In this document: positions 18,090-26,890 of the stretch, piece after piece
How positions within the stretch are numbered: position 1 is the first letter of the stretch
Layout of the letters: every line of letters begins with the position of its first letter
Source of the DNA: Robinsoniella peoriensis
GTDB taxonomy: Bacteria > Bacillota > Clostridia > Lachnospirales > Lachnospiraceae
Direction: 5' to 3' (one strand)
NCBI RefSeq assembly: GCF_042680125.1
Contig: NZ_JBHTNY010000007.1
Length of the DNA: 64,000 nucleotides
Notes under the pieces: generated by a model
Databases searched by the model: none
The model's input: only the letters and a program-made list of their open reading frames with translations
Told to the model about the DNA's origin: nothing
Made by a program: the position numbers and the translations under genes

Positions 18090-19268
18090 ATGACAAATTT
18101 ACTTGTAAAAACTTTTATTAAAAATCCTCAGGACACCGATAATATTATGGTACGGACCGCATACGGAACCTTAGCCGGTATCGTAGGCATTTTCTGTAAT
18201 GTGCTGTTATTCATCGTGAAACTTGTCATTGGAATCGGTCTGCACAGTGTATCGGTTATGGCGGATGCATTTAATAACCTTTCCGATGCCGGTTCTTCTA
18301 TTATAAGTCTGATCGGCGTTAAGATGGCGAGCAAACCTGCAGACCAGGATCATCCTTTCGGACATGGGCGCATTGAATATATTGCTGCTCTGATTGTTTC
18401 ATTTTTAGTCATTGAGGTAGGATTTACTTTTTTCAAGGATTCTTTTGGTAAAATATTTAACCCGGAGGAAATTTCATTCCAGGTGACTTCCCTGGTAATC
18501 CTGGTTTTATCCATAGGCGTAAAGCTTTGGCTGGGCTTTTTTAATAAAAAACTTGGTAAACGGATAAATTCTACTGTTATGATGGCGGCCGCCACAGATT
18601 CCATGGGGGATGTTATCACTACCTCCGTTACGATTGTTTCGATTCTTGTATTTGGCATTTTCCATATCAACATCGACGGTTATGTTGGAATCCTGGTTGC
18701 CGGTATTGTAATCTGGGCAGGAATCGGCATTGCCAAAGATACGTTAAAACCACTGATCGGAGAACCTGCCGATCCCCAGTTGTATAAGGATATCACGGAA
18801 ATGGTGGAAGGCTACGACGGGATTGCAGGAAGCCACGACTTAATTATCCATAACTATGGTCCGGGACGCAGCATGGCATCCATTCATGCTGAGGTTCCAA
18901 ATGACGTGGATGTTGAATCCTCTCATGAAGTTATTGATAAGGCGGAGCGGGAAGTCGGCAAAAAGCTTGGGATCTTCCTGGTCATTCACATGGATCCCAT
19001 CGAAACGAAGAACAGCCGGATTCAAAAACTGAAACAGGAAGTCGACATTGTTATAACCAGTATCGATGACCGGCTCTCCTTTCATGATTTTCGTGTGGTA
19101 GAAGGTAAAAACCAGATTAATCTAATCTTTGACCTGGTCATCCCCCATGAATACAGCCCAAAACAGCAAAGCGACATACAGCTTGAAATCATCTCCCAAA
19201 TAACCCACTTGGATAAACGATACCAATGTGTTATAACTATAGACAAGAGTTTCGTATCAACAAACTAA
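18090..19268 (+). CDS. Cation diffusion facilitator (CDF) family metal exporter
   Basis: A 392-residue proton-coupled divalent metal exporter. Six membrane helices are followed by a cytoplasmic dimerisation domain (about 215-300) and a further C-terminal domain. Metal-site motifs are ADAFNNLSDAGSS in helix 2, DHPFGHGRIEY after it, and AATDSMGDV in helix 5. The NxxxD in helix 2 is more like manganese/iron-type members than the HxxxD of zinc transporters, but this is only an inference. No strong Shine-Dalgarno is seen; ATG 18090 was chosen over TTG 18078. pncB starts 16 bases downstream. Confidence 0.9.
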   Translation: MTNLLVKTFIKNPQDTDNIMVRTAYGTLAGIVGIFCNVLLFIVKLVIGIGLHSVSVMADAFNNLSDAGSSIISLIGVKMASKPADQDHPFGHGRIEYIAALIVSFLVIEVGFTFFKDSFGKIFNPEEISFQVTSLVILVLSIGVKLWLGFFNKKLGKRINSTVMMAAATDSMGDVITTSVTIVSILVFGIFHINIDGYVGILVAGIVIWAGIGIAKDTLKPLIGEPADPQLYKDITEMVEGYDGIAGSHDLIIHNYGPGRSMASIHAEVPNDVDVESSHEVIDKAEREVGKKLGIFLVIHMDPIETKNSRIQKLKQEVDIVITSIDDRLSFHDFRVVEGKNQINLIFDLVIPHEYSPKQQSDIQLEIISQITHLDKRYQCVITIDKSFVSTN

Positions 19269-19284
19269 GACAAAGGAGCAAGTT

Positions 19285-20748
19285 ATGAGTACAATGAATT
19301 TAACGCTATTAACAGATTTTTATGAATTAACCATGATGCAGGGTTATTTTAAGAATCATACGGATGAAGTAGTGGTCTTTGATGCTTTTTACCGCAAGAA
19401 CCCGTCGGACGGGGGCTTTGCCATTGCGGCAGGTCTGGAACAGGTGATGGATTATATTAAAAACCTGAAGTTCAGCAAAGATGATGTAGACTATCTGAGA
19501 GGACTTGGTACCTTTGATGAAGACTTCCTGAATTATCTGGCAGATTTCCGGTTTACCGGCGATATTTATGCCATTCCTGAAGGAACTGTTGTCTTCCCAA
19601 GAGAACCTCTGGTAAAAGTAATTGCACCTATTATGGAAGCACAGTTAGTCGAAACGGCTATCCTGACAATAATAAATCACCAGAGTCTCATCGCCACTAA
19701 GGCATCCAGGGTGGTATATGCCGCAAAAGGTGACGGTATTATGGAATTTGGGCTTCGCCGTGCACAGGGTCCGGATGCAGGCGTATACGGCGCCAGAGCT
19801 GCCATGATCGGGGGATGCGTGGGAACTTCCAATGTACTTGCCGGTCAGCTTTTTGATGTACCGGTGAAAGGCACACATGCCCACAGCTGGATTATGAGTT
19901 TTCCGGATGAATATACGGCATTTAAAAAATATGCAGACCTATATCCGGATGCATGCTGCCTTCTGGTGGATACCTATGATACTTTAAAATCAGGAGTTCC
20001 CAATGCCATTCGTATCTTTACCGAAATGAAGGAAGCCGGCATTCCTCTTAAAAATTATGGAATCCGTCTGGACAGCGGTGACCTTGCATATATGTCTAAA
20101 AAAGCCCGTATCATGTTAGATGATGCCGGATTCAAAGATGCTTTTATTTCCGCATCCAGCGATCTGGACGAATATCTGATCGACAGCCTGAAAGCACAGG
20201 GCTGCAAAATTACTTCCTGGGGTGTTGGAACCAATCTGATTACCTCCAAAGACTGCCCTGCATTTGGCGGGGTATATAAGCTGGCTGCCATTCAGAATAG
20301 TAAAACAGGAGAATTTATACCTAAAATCAAACTTTCTGAAAATACAGAAAAGATTACAAATCCGGGCAATAAAACGATCTACCGCATCTATGATAAAACT
20401 GCAAAAAAAATAAAAGCCGACCTGATCGCTCTTGCGGACGAAACCTTTGATGAAGGAAATGACATGATTATCTTCGACCCGCTTGAGACCTGGAAAAAAA
20501 CTAAAATCCATGCAGGCACCTTTACTCTGCGGGAATTGTTAGTTCCGGTATTTAAAAACGGGGAATGCATTTATACCTCTCCATCCGTAATGGAAATCCG
20601 TGATTACTGTAAACAGGAACTGGATACTCTCTGGGATGAAACAAAACGTTTTGTAAACCCACACGACGTTTACGTTGACCTCTCTGACAAGCTGTTCGGT
20701 ATCAAGTCCGAACTTCTGGAAAAGATGAGCATGGATGCATTAAAGTAA
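19285..20748 (+). CDS. pncB: Nicotinate phosphoribosyltransferase
   Basis: A 487-residue enzyme of NAD salvage that joins nicotinate to PRPP with ATP hydrolysis. The start MNLTLLTDFYELTMMQGYF is characteristic. GTHAHSWIMSF holds the regulatory histidine region, and RLDSGDLAYMSKKARIMLD and WGVGTNL match the type II phosphoribosyltransferase barrel. It is the long (about 480-residue) class found in Firmicutes. AAAGGAGCAAGTT precedes the ATG. Probably cotranscribed with the CDF gene. Confidence 0.95.
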   Translation: MSTMNLTLLTDFYELTMMQGYFKNHTDEVVVFDAFYRKNPSDGGFAIAAGLEQVMDYIKNLKFSKDDVDYLRGLGTFDEDFLNYLADFRFTGDIYAIPEGTVVFPREPLVKVIAPIMEAQLVETAILTIINHQSLIATKASRVVYAAKGDGIMEFGLRRAQGPDAGVYGARAAMIGGCVGTSNVLAGQLFDVPVKGTHAHSWIMSFPDEYTAFKKYADLYPDACCLLVDTYDTLKSGVPNAIRIFTEMKEAGIPLKNYGIRLDSGDLAYMSKKARIMLDDAGFKDAFISASSDLDEYLIDSLKAQGCKITSWGVGTNLITSKDCPAFGGVYKLAAIQNSKTGEFIPKIKLSENTEKITNPGNKTIYRIYDKTAKKIKADLIALADETFDEGNDMIIFDPLETWKKTKIHAGTFTLRELLVPVFKNGECIYTSPSVMEIRDYCKQELDTLWDETKRFVNPHDVYVDLSDKLFGIKSELLEKMSMDALK

Positions 20749-20779
20749 AATTCTTATTTTAAGAATTCACGCATATATA

Positions 20780-20828
20780 AAAAGACTCCTTCATATACAT
20801 ATATAGCTTATATGAAAGGAGTCTTTTT
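20780..20828 (+). terminator. Terminator-like hairpin that contains the next gene's ribosome binding site
   Basis: AAAAGACTCCTT (20780-20791) pairs with AAGGAGTCTTTT (20816-20827), extended by CATATA/TATATG after one bulged A. The 3' arm ends in five T and is followed at once by the ATG at 20829. AAGGAG within the 3' arm is the only Shine-Dalgarno for that ATG. Confidence 0.85.
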
Positions 20829-21392
20829 ATGTCCCAATATGATATTCTTGTGAACAGGCACCACCTTTTAGACCCCGGTACTGTTCCCGCGTCCCTTGTA
20901 GACCCCGGTGTCCCTTTTGATGCCCTTCCTGATGATCCGAAAAGGCTTCTGGAACCCCAGACTGCCAAAGCAGTAAGAGAACTCTTTGCCCATGCTGTCG
21001 ATCAAGGTATCAACCTCTACGGCATATCCGGGTACCGTTCTTATTACCGGCAGATGGAGCTCTATAATCCGGACAGAAATCCGCTCTATGTAGCCCCGCC
21101 GGGCGGCAGTGAGCACCAGACCGGGCTGGCTCTGGATGTTTCCTGTTCCGCCGTGGGGCTGGATCTGACAGAAGATTTCGCGGATACTGCAGAAGGCATC
21201 TGGCTTGCTAAAAATGCACCATTATATGGGTTCATCATCCGCTATCCCAAATCGAAAGAAGACATAACCGGGTATGCATACGAGCCGTGGCACATACGCT
21301 ATGTAACGAAACCTCTGGCCCATTATCTCACCATCACAGATCTTACCCTGGAAGAATACCATCAGCAATCCATCAAAATATGTTCCTGCTGA
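20829..21392 (+). CDS. VanY-like D-alanyl-D-alanine carboxypeptidase (peptidase M15B)
   Basis: A 187-residue M15B zinc peptidase with SxHxxGxAxD as SEHQTGLALD (H96, D103) and EPWH (H155). YRSYYRQMELYN is the substrate-side motif. These enzymes trim D-Ala from peptidoglycan peptides. No signal peptide, lipobox or membrane helix is visible, which is odd for a wall enzyme; it may act on cytoplasmic peptides or leave by another route. The Shine-Dalgarno is inside a strong hairpin directly upstream. Confidence 0.85.
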   Translation: MSQYDILVNRHHLLDPGTVPASLVDPGVPFDALPDDPKRLLEPQTAKAVRELFAHAVDQGINLYGISGYRSYYRQMELYNPDRNPLYVAPPGGSEHQTGLALDVSCSAVGLDLTEDFADTAEGIWLAKNAPLYGFIIRYPKSKEDITGYAYEPWHIRYVTKPLAHYLTITDLTLEEYHQQSIKICSC

Positions 21393-21409
21393 TACCACTT
21401 ATTCCCAGA

Positions 21410-21540
21410 GAAAACAAGGCCGGATATGCCTACGAACCCAAGCATATCTGGTCTTGTCCTGTAATCCCTGGCACTTCATCTTACGATAACCGGATCACCG
21501 GGTCTCCATTAGAGGAATACCACAGGCATGTCTCTATTGT
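21410..21540 (+). pseudogene. Decayed duplicate of the VanY-like C-terminus
   Basis: Immediately after the VanY gene the plus strand encodes GYAYEPKHIW ... SPLEEYHRHVSI, which aligns with GYAYEPWHIRY ... LTLEEYHQQSI of the intact gene. The spacing is about ten bases longer, the metal-site tryptophan is changed to lysine, and no N-terminal part exists. It reads as the remnant of a tandem partial duplication that runs into the end of convergent spoVT. Confidence 0.55.
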
Positions 21541-22082
21541 TCCATTTGACGTCCCATGAATCCCGAAGCACATTTTGCTACAATCCGTTCTGTATCACCC
21601 ATTTTTCCCTTCTCATCCTTGCTGATGAGAATCACAGCCCCAATAGCATCTCCCTCGCAGAGGATCGGGCTGATTACCTGTGCAAGGTTCTCTTCCATAT
21701 CCTCTCCGGTTATTTTTACATAATTTTTGTCATCCCGGTTTGACAAAACATTTTCACGGTCATTGATGATTCGTTCTAATGCTTTACTGATCGCTTTACC
21801 AATCATATCTTTTTTTATTCCGCCTGCGGTGGCAATCACCTGGTCACGGTCCGTTATGCAGACTCCATGTCCTGTACTGTAAGCCAGTGATTCTGCATAT
21901 TCTTTGGCAAATGCCCCCAGTTCACCTATAGGGGAATACTTCTTCAATATAATTTCGCCTTCTCTATCGGTAAAGATCTCAAGTGGATCGCCTTCTCTGA
22001 TTCGAAGCGTCCTTCTTATTTCTTTTGGTATAACCACTCGACCCAGGTCGTCAATTCTTCTAACAATGCCTGTAGCTTTCAT
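21534..22082 (-). CDS. spoVT: Stage V sporulation protein T
   Basis: A 182-residue transcription factor of the forespore. Residues 1-50 are an AbrB-type swapped-hairpin DNA-binding domain (MKATGIVRRIDDLGRVVIPKEIRRTLRIREGD, positions 1-32) and about 55-178 form a GAF-like domain. In Bacillus SpoVT tunes sigma-G genes. A promoter resembling sigma-G consensus precedes it. It converges on the VanY remnant with a seven-base overlap. Confidence 0.95.
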   Translation of the reverse strand: MKATGIVRRIDDLGRVVIPKEIRRTLRIREGDPLEIFTDREGEIILKKYSPIGELGAFAKEYAESLAYSTGHGVCITDRDQVIATAGGIKKDMIGKAISKALERIINDRENVLSNRDDKNYVKITGEDMEENLAQVISPILCEGDAIGAVILISKDEKGKMGDTERIVAKCASGFMGRQMEQ

Positions 22083-22092
22083 AAAATTAATT

Positions 22093-22157
22093 CCTCCATT
22101 TTATTTTCTCATGGTTCGTACTTTAGTACCCATGATCTATTATTTGTAAAATGGAGG
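22093..22157. repeat. 11-bp inverted repeat flanking the spoVT leader
   Basis: CCTCCATTTTA (22093-22103) and TAAAATGGAGG (22147-22157) are exact inverses 43 bases apart. On the minus strand the downstream copy carries the spoVT Shine-Dalgarno GGAGG. A second imperfect hairpin, TCATGG...CCATGA, lies between them. Confidence 0.85.
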
Positions 22158-22166
22158 AAATTATGC
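22138..22166 (-). promoter_or_regulatory. Putative sigma-G promoter of spoVT
   Basis: Minus strand GCATA (complement of 22162-22166), 17 bases, AATAATA (complement of 22138-22144), against a consensus of GHATR and CATWHTA. The known sigma-G dependence of spoVT in Bacillus supports it. One arm of the 11-bp inverted repeat falls within the spacer. Confidence 0.5.
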
Positions 22167-22197
22167 TTAATTTTTCATTATTTTGAATTTTTTATTT

Positions 22198-23427
22198 TTA
22201 AAGCAGAACGGTAAACCAGATAGACTTACCGCCTTCACTTTGTACGGATATCTTTCCTTTGTGCGCTTTTACGATATTCTGGGCAATGGATAACCCGATT
22301 CCATATCCCCCGGTATCTCTGGACCGTGATGAATCTGCCCGGTAAAAACGATCAAACAATTTATTCAGATTATCCTTTGGAAGATCCTTTCCTGTATTAT
22401 ATACTTCCAGCCTGACCGCCTTGCCCGCCGCCGACAAAGAAATTTTAATCTGTCCACCGGGCTCAGCATATTTAACAGCATTATCCACAAGAATTGTAAC
22501 TAACTGTCGAATACTGCTCTCATCCCCATGCAGGATCAGATTAGACTGGATATTCAGATCAAAATGCTTGTTCTGCAGCTCCGCCACCGCTTCAAAAGGT
22601 GCCGCAGCTTCCAGAACCACCTCACTTACCGGAAAATTCCCAAAGATCAGCTGAATATTCTCCTCGTCCATCTTCGCAAGCGCCAGCAGATTTTTCACCA
22701 GTTTATCCAGCCTGGCTGTCTGGCTCCGGATACTGTCAACCCATTCATTTTTTCCGGTACTTAATTCCAGCACATCCGCATCCGCAGAAATAATAGCCAG
22801 CGGCGTCTTGATCTCATGCCCCGCATCGGTGATAAACTGCTTCTGTTTTTCCATATTCTCAATAACCGGCTGAACTGCTTTTTTCGACAGAATGAAAATC
22901 AGGATGAAGATCAGCAGCAGACAGGATATTGCAATTACAAAAGATAAAATTGCGAACAGCGTCACCATCTGTATCTGGGACCGGCAATCTACGAATACGG
23001 TCAGTGTACCGAATTCCTTTTCCACAACCATAAACTTATATATTCCATTAAAACCGCTTTTCCTGCCGGTTTCCAATACCTTTGCGGTATATTCTTTAGC
23101 CTCCGTCTCGGAAATCGCTGCAACATGACTGGTGTCTGTCTGTAATACTTTGCCATCCGCCCCGCATTCCACGATGAAATAGCGCGTCTCATACTGGGTT
23201 TCTTCTGTCATTTCAAAACCAAAACCCACATTCAGTTTTTCGGACTTATCCTTCTCAAATTCCGGAAACCTCCCGTCATTTTCTGATAAAACATACAGGA
23301 CGCCATCCATCTTCCGGTTCATCTGATAAATGTTTGCTGCATTAATTACACCGATTAACAATATCATCACAAGCGCCACCGCCCCCATGGTAATTAATAT
23401 AAACTTTTTTTGCAGCTTTTTAATCAT
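22198..23427 (-). CDS. Sensor histidine kinase
   Basis: A 409-residue membrane kinase. Helix 1 (about 9-31) and helix 2 (about 154-181) flank an extracytoplasmic sensor region. The HisKA box has H204 in DAGHEIKTPLA, and the ATPase domain has DNAVKYA, a degenerate G1 box and GGYGIGLSIAQ. The response regulator gene lies 78 bases upstream on the same strand, so they form a pair. The signal is unknown. Confidence 0.9.
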   Translation of the reverse strand: MIKKLQKKFILITMGAVALVMILLIGVINAANIYQMNRKMDGVLYVLSENDGRFPEFEKDKSEKLNVGFGFEMTEETQYETRYFIVECGADGKVLQTDTSHVAAISETEAKEYTAKVLETGRKSGFNGIYKFMVVEKEFGTLTVFVDCRSQIQMVTLFAILSFVIAISCLLLIFILIFILSKKAVQPVIENMEKQKQFITDAGHEIKTPLAIISADADVLELSTGKNEWVDSIRSQTARLDKLVKNLLALAKMDEENIQLIFGNFPVSEVVLEAAAPFEAVAELQNKHFDLNIQSNLILHGDESSIRQLVTILVDNAVKYAEPGGQIKISLSAAGKAVRLEVYNTGKDLPKDNLNKLFDRFYRADSSRSRDTGGYGIGLSIAQNIVKAHKGKISVQSEGGKSIWFTVLL

Positions 23428-23505
23428 GTTTATACCTCCTGCATACCGCAGACGGGTCTGTGGTACTGCACCAATAGAAAGTTTGAAATGATTTTTGTTT
23501 CAAAC

Positions 23506-24174
23506 TCATTCCTCCAGTGTATAGCCTACGCCCCTGGCTGCCTTAATTTCCACATTTGCATTAAGTGCAGCAAGCTTTTTGCGCAGGTAGGATATATAAA
23601 CCCATACCACATTCATCTCTGACTCTGAGTCATATCCCCAAATCCGCTCCATGAATTGTTCCGTAGAAATTAATCGCTTTGGATTATTCATTAAAATCTC
23701 CATCATCTGGAACTCTTTATTTCCCAGACGAAAGGATGCATTTTCACCGGACAATTCATAGTTTGCTTTATTTAATGTTATATTTCCGATTGTTATGGTA
23801 CTCGGTGTAAACTCTGACTGCCTTCTCATCATGGCACGTACCCTTGCCAGCAGTTCTCCCATGGCAAATGGTTTTGTAAGATAATCATCTGCCCCCAGAT
23901 CCAGTCCGGCAATGCGGTCCTGAATCTCCGATTTCGCAGTAAGCATCAGCACCGGAGTTCCAATTCCCCTTTTTCGAAGTTCCTCTAACACTTCCAGTCC
24001 GTTCATCTTAGGCATCATAATATCCAGAATAATCCCATCATAGTTTTGCGCAAATCCGTAATCTAATGCATCGGCTCCATCATACACCGCATCTACCGAA
24101 TAATTATTATGTTTTAAAATGGCGGCCAGCGCCTTTGATAAATCTATCTCGTCTTCCGCTAACAAAATCCTCAT
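23506..24174 (-). CDS. OmpR/PhoB-family response regulator
   Basis: A 222-residue regulator: receiver domain with acidic pair E7/D8 and phospho-acceptor D51 (ILDIMMPKMNG), T and K in MLTAKSE and YLTKPF, then a winged-helix domain (about 125-220, ending YISYLRKKL...RGVGYTLEE). The ATG at 24174 has GGAGG seven bases upstream; the longer in-frame reading lacks one. Partner of the histidine kinase downstream. Confidence 0.92.
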   Translation of the reverse strand: MRILLAEDEIDLSKALAAILKHNNYSVDAVYDGADALDYGFAQNYDGIILDIMMPKMNGLEVLEELRKRGIGTPVLMLTAKSEIQDRIAGLDLGADDYLTKPFAMGELLARVRAMMRRQSEFTPSTITIGNITLNKANYELSGENASFRLGNKEFQMMEILMNNPKRLISTEQFMERIWGYDSESEMNVVWVYISYLRKKLAALNANVEIKAARGVGYTLEE

Positions 24175-24335
24175 GTATCTGCCTCCGTTTTCCCATATAG
24201 CGTGTTTGAATATAACTTTCTGACAGCTGCTCTTCACAGTTTGCGGGAGTTTGTCCCGAATGAAGAGCACGTTTTATCCACTATACACCATTTCTATGTA
24301 AAATCTGTGTACCTGCCCGCTTTTTTCTGGCATCA

Positions 24336-24983
24336 TCATAAATTATCTCCATCCTCAATCATATCACGGATTGTCTGCAGGTTCAGATCGGCTGATGCAA
24401 TTTCATCTGCGCAGCGCTTTAATTCTCCTACGATCATTTCCTGGTTTGCAATACTTTTTTTATATTTCAACTGGTGCTCCAGGCTTGCCCAGCAATCCAT
24501 TGCAATGGTTCTTATCTGGATCTCACAAAACACCCGGCAGATTCCATCCGCCAGATGAATGGGCACTTCCACAATCATGTGGTAACTGCGATAGCCGTTT
24601 GGTTTTGGATTTTGAATATAGTCCTTTTCTTCCAGCACCCGGATATCCGACTGTTTATGCAGCATCTTTGCAACAAAATACACATCATCCACAAAAGCGC
24701 AGATAACCCGGATTCCCGCTGCATCATACACTTTTGTCATGGCATTTTCCCGTGTTGGTTCCAGTCCGTGGCGTAACAGCTTTTCTCTCATGCTTACCGG
24801 TGATTTAATTCTGGATTTGCAGTATTCGATAGGATCCCGGTTATGGTGTGCTTTGCGGTATTTCCGTATGATATCAAGTCTTGATGTTAGTTCTATGACC
24901 GCACCTTCCAGTAATACCAGGGAATCCTGGTAGAAATCACAATCCTGCGAAAGTACTTTTTCATCTATTGCATATTGAAACAT
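24336..24983 (-). CDS. Small alarmone synthetase (RelA/SpoT domain, RelQ/YjbM-like)
   Basis: A 215-residue (p)ppGpp synthetase without hydrolase or regulatory domains. Motifs are SPVSMREKLLRHG near the start of the domain, GIRVICAFVDDVY, PNGYRSYHMIVEVP for GTP binding, and EIQIRTIAMDCWASLEHQLKYK (22 residues in total, with E and H as the acceptor-site residues). Start placed at ATG 24983 rather than TTG 24998. It stands alone, transcribed away from the membrane protein gene at 25179. Confidence 0.9.
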   Translation of the reverse strand: MFQYAIDEKVLSQDCDFYQDSLVLLEGAVIELTSRLDIIRKYRKAHHNRDPIEYCKSRIKSPVSMREKLLRHGLEPTRENAMTKVYDAAGIRVICAFVDDVYFVAKMLHKQSDIRVLEEKDYIQNPKPNGYRSYHMIVEVPIHLADGICRVFCEIQIRTIAMDCWASLEHQLKYKKSIANQEMIVGELKRCADEIASADLNLQTIRDMIEDGDNL

Positions 24984-25178
24984 GTACGATACCCCCAATT
25001 TTATATTTACAAAGGGGATTATAACTGACCAACCTTAAAATAACTTTAAAGAAACCCATTTTCGTTTCCTTTTCCTGCACAATTTAGAAAAGACAACATA
25101 TATGTATTGTCAAATGTGTAAGTAAGGTGATAAAATATATTTACAAAACATCATTGCAACTTACAAAGGAGAAACAAA

Positions 25179-25826
25179 ATGGCAAATGCTGTAACGGATT
25201 CTATTGATACCTTTTTTGAGGAACATCACATAGAACCGCCGCGCTTTGATTACAATATGAAATACAGTCTCACCACGCTGATTCTTTTATTTTTCAGCTT
25301 TTCTTTTATTGGATGGATATGGGAAGTGGGGCTTCACATCGCCCAGGCAGGTGAATTTGTAAACCGTGGGGTACTGTTTGGCCCCTGGCTTCCAATTTAC
25401 GGAAGCGGCGGCGTTATGATACTGCTCCTGCTGCGCAGATTTTTCCACCGTCCTGTTCTCACCTTCTTTTTAAATATGTTCCTGTGTTCCGGAATTGAAT
25501 ATTTTACCAGTTGGTTTTTGGAAACAACCAAAGGTGTCCGCTGGTGGGATTACAGTGGTTATTTTTTGAATGTAAACGGACGGATTTGTCTGGAGGGCTC
25601 CGTTATTTTTGGACTTGGCGGATGTGCTATTATCTATTTTCTGGCACCCTTCCTTGGAAATCTTTATAAACGTATCATACCATTTCTGAAAGTACTGATC
25701 TGTATCATTCTGATTGCTTTATTCAGTCTGGATACCGCTCATTCTATGATACATCCCAATACCGGTGAAGGTATTACGGATGATATGAAAGTCAGGGAAC
25801 TTCCTCCGGCAAAACCGAAACATTAA
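25179..25826 (+). CDS. Putative ABC transporter permease of the CmpB family
   Basis: A 215-residue membrane protein with five or six helices. FFSFSFIGWIWEVGLH and NRGVLFGPWLPIYGSGG are typical of the ABC_trans_CmpB family, a clostridial membrane family whose ABC role is not demonstrated. AAAGGAGAAAC precedes the ATG. It has its own hairpin terminator. Confidence 0.75.
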   Translation: MANAVTDSIDTFFEEHHIEPPRFDYNMKYSLTTLILLFFSFSFIGWIWEVGLHIAQAGEFVNRGVLFGPWLPIYGSGGVMILLLLRRFFHRPVLTFFLNMFLCSGIEYFTSWFLETTKGVRWWDYSGYFLNVNGRICLEGSVIFGLGGCAIIYFLAPFLGNLYKRIIPFLKVLICIILIALFSLDTAHSMIHPNTGEGITDDMKVRELPPAKPKH

Positions 25827-25860
25827 AAGGCGAAAGGACTAAGCAGCCCTATCGCCTTTT
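25825..25860. terminator. Bidirectional terminator between convergent genes
   Basis: AAAAGGCGA (25825-25833) and TCGCCTTTT (25852-25860) form a stem with T-tracts on both strands. It serves the CmpB-like gene and the convergent DUF975 gene. Confidence 0.85.
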
Positions 25861-26741
25861 TACATTTTTTCTGTCATTTCATTTCTCAGCGTCATATACA
25901 ATTCTGCAAATGTGGCACCCCGATATCCATTGGTAAAAAATATGGATACCAGTCCAAACGTAACAACGGACAGCATTTCCCATCCCAAAAATGATAATTC
26001 CAAAATAAAAGTACGCCACTTCTGCCCTTTCATCATTTTTTTGGAAAGCTGAAACGCTTCTCTGCGGTCAATCTGAGGATTTTCAGCCAGAATATATGGA
26101 ATCATCAGATATTCATAATACTTTATGATCCCACCCACAATTGTCAAAAACCATAATCCGGTAAATAATGACCGGAAGAACATTACCTTGACAGCATTCC
26201 AATATCTGCCCCTGCGAAACAGAAACATAATTCTTCCTATTCTGGTGCGGGACTCCATCCTGGTTTCCAGGAAAAAGCGTTTTCCCCCAACCAGCAGCAG
26301 GTTCGTCACCAACAGTGTAAATGCCAGTTCCCCGCCGGCTGCAAATATAATCAGCAACCCTTCTAAAACCGGATAACGGTCAAATAAGTCCCCGTCTGCG
26401 CGTACTACTTTGAATACAAATGATACCGGCGCCGTAATAGTATTAAAGGGAGAAGATATCATCTCATCAATCTTCGGATCAAACAATGGCTGATTATTTT
26501 CTTCTCCCCGTATAAGCCTGCGTAAAATCTCCCAGTTGTCCACCCGGTTCTCCGGCTTCACTACCTCCACATCACGTATCTGCCTGACCTCTTCCCGCTG
26601 GCTGTACTTGTGGATAGATGTGGCAGATGAACCGTATTCCGCTCCCAGGAACGCAAGAATAAAACAGACCGCTACCGCAGCCCAATAATTCTTTTTCAGC
26701 ACCTTTTTCCCTTTTTTCTTAAGTTCTTGACGCGTCCACAT
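25860..26741 (-). CDS. DUF975 family integral membrane protein
   Basis: A 293-residue membrane protein starting MWTRQELKKKGKKVLKKNYW, the usual opening of DUF975 proteins. There are about five helices, with a long polar loop at residues about 45-110 after the first one. The family has no assigned function; it resembles a glycerophosphoryl diester phosphodiesterase-type membrane domain in topology. Start chosen at ATG 26741 over GTG 26756, though neither has a well-spaced Shine-Dalgarno. Confidence 0.8.
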   Translation of the reverse strand: MWTRQELKKKGKKVLKKNYWAAVAVCFILAFLGAEYGSSATSIHKYSQREEVRQIRDVEVVKPENRVDNWEILRRLIRGEENNQPLFDPKIDEMISSPFNTITAPVSFVFKVVRADGDLFDRYPVLEGLLIIFAAGGELAFTLLVTNLLLVGGKRFFLETRMESRTRIGRIMFLFRRGRYWNAVKVMFFRSLFTGLWFLTIVGGIIKYYEYLMIPYILAENPQIDRREAFQLSKKMMKGQKWRTFILELSFLGWEMLSVVTFGLVSIFFTNGYRGATFAELYMTLRNEMTEKM

Positions 26742-26890
26742 ATATTTAAATTCCACCCATCCGTCTTCAATCTGTCTGTTATATTTTTATTATAAAACAA
26801 CTTTTCTGACTTCGCAACTGAAACCCCGTGCTTTTTTTTTGATTTTGTGTTACAATTTTTCAAACAAAACAGAAAAGAGGCTTAAGTATT

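Noticed and set aside
24174..24270. N-terminal extension of the response regulator
   Set aside because: The extra 32 codons lack a Shine-Dalgarno and precede a perfect receiver-domain start.
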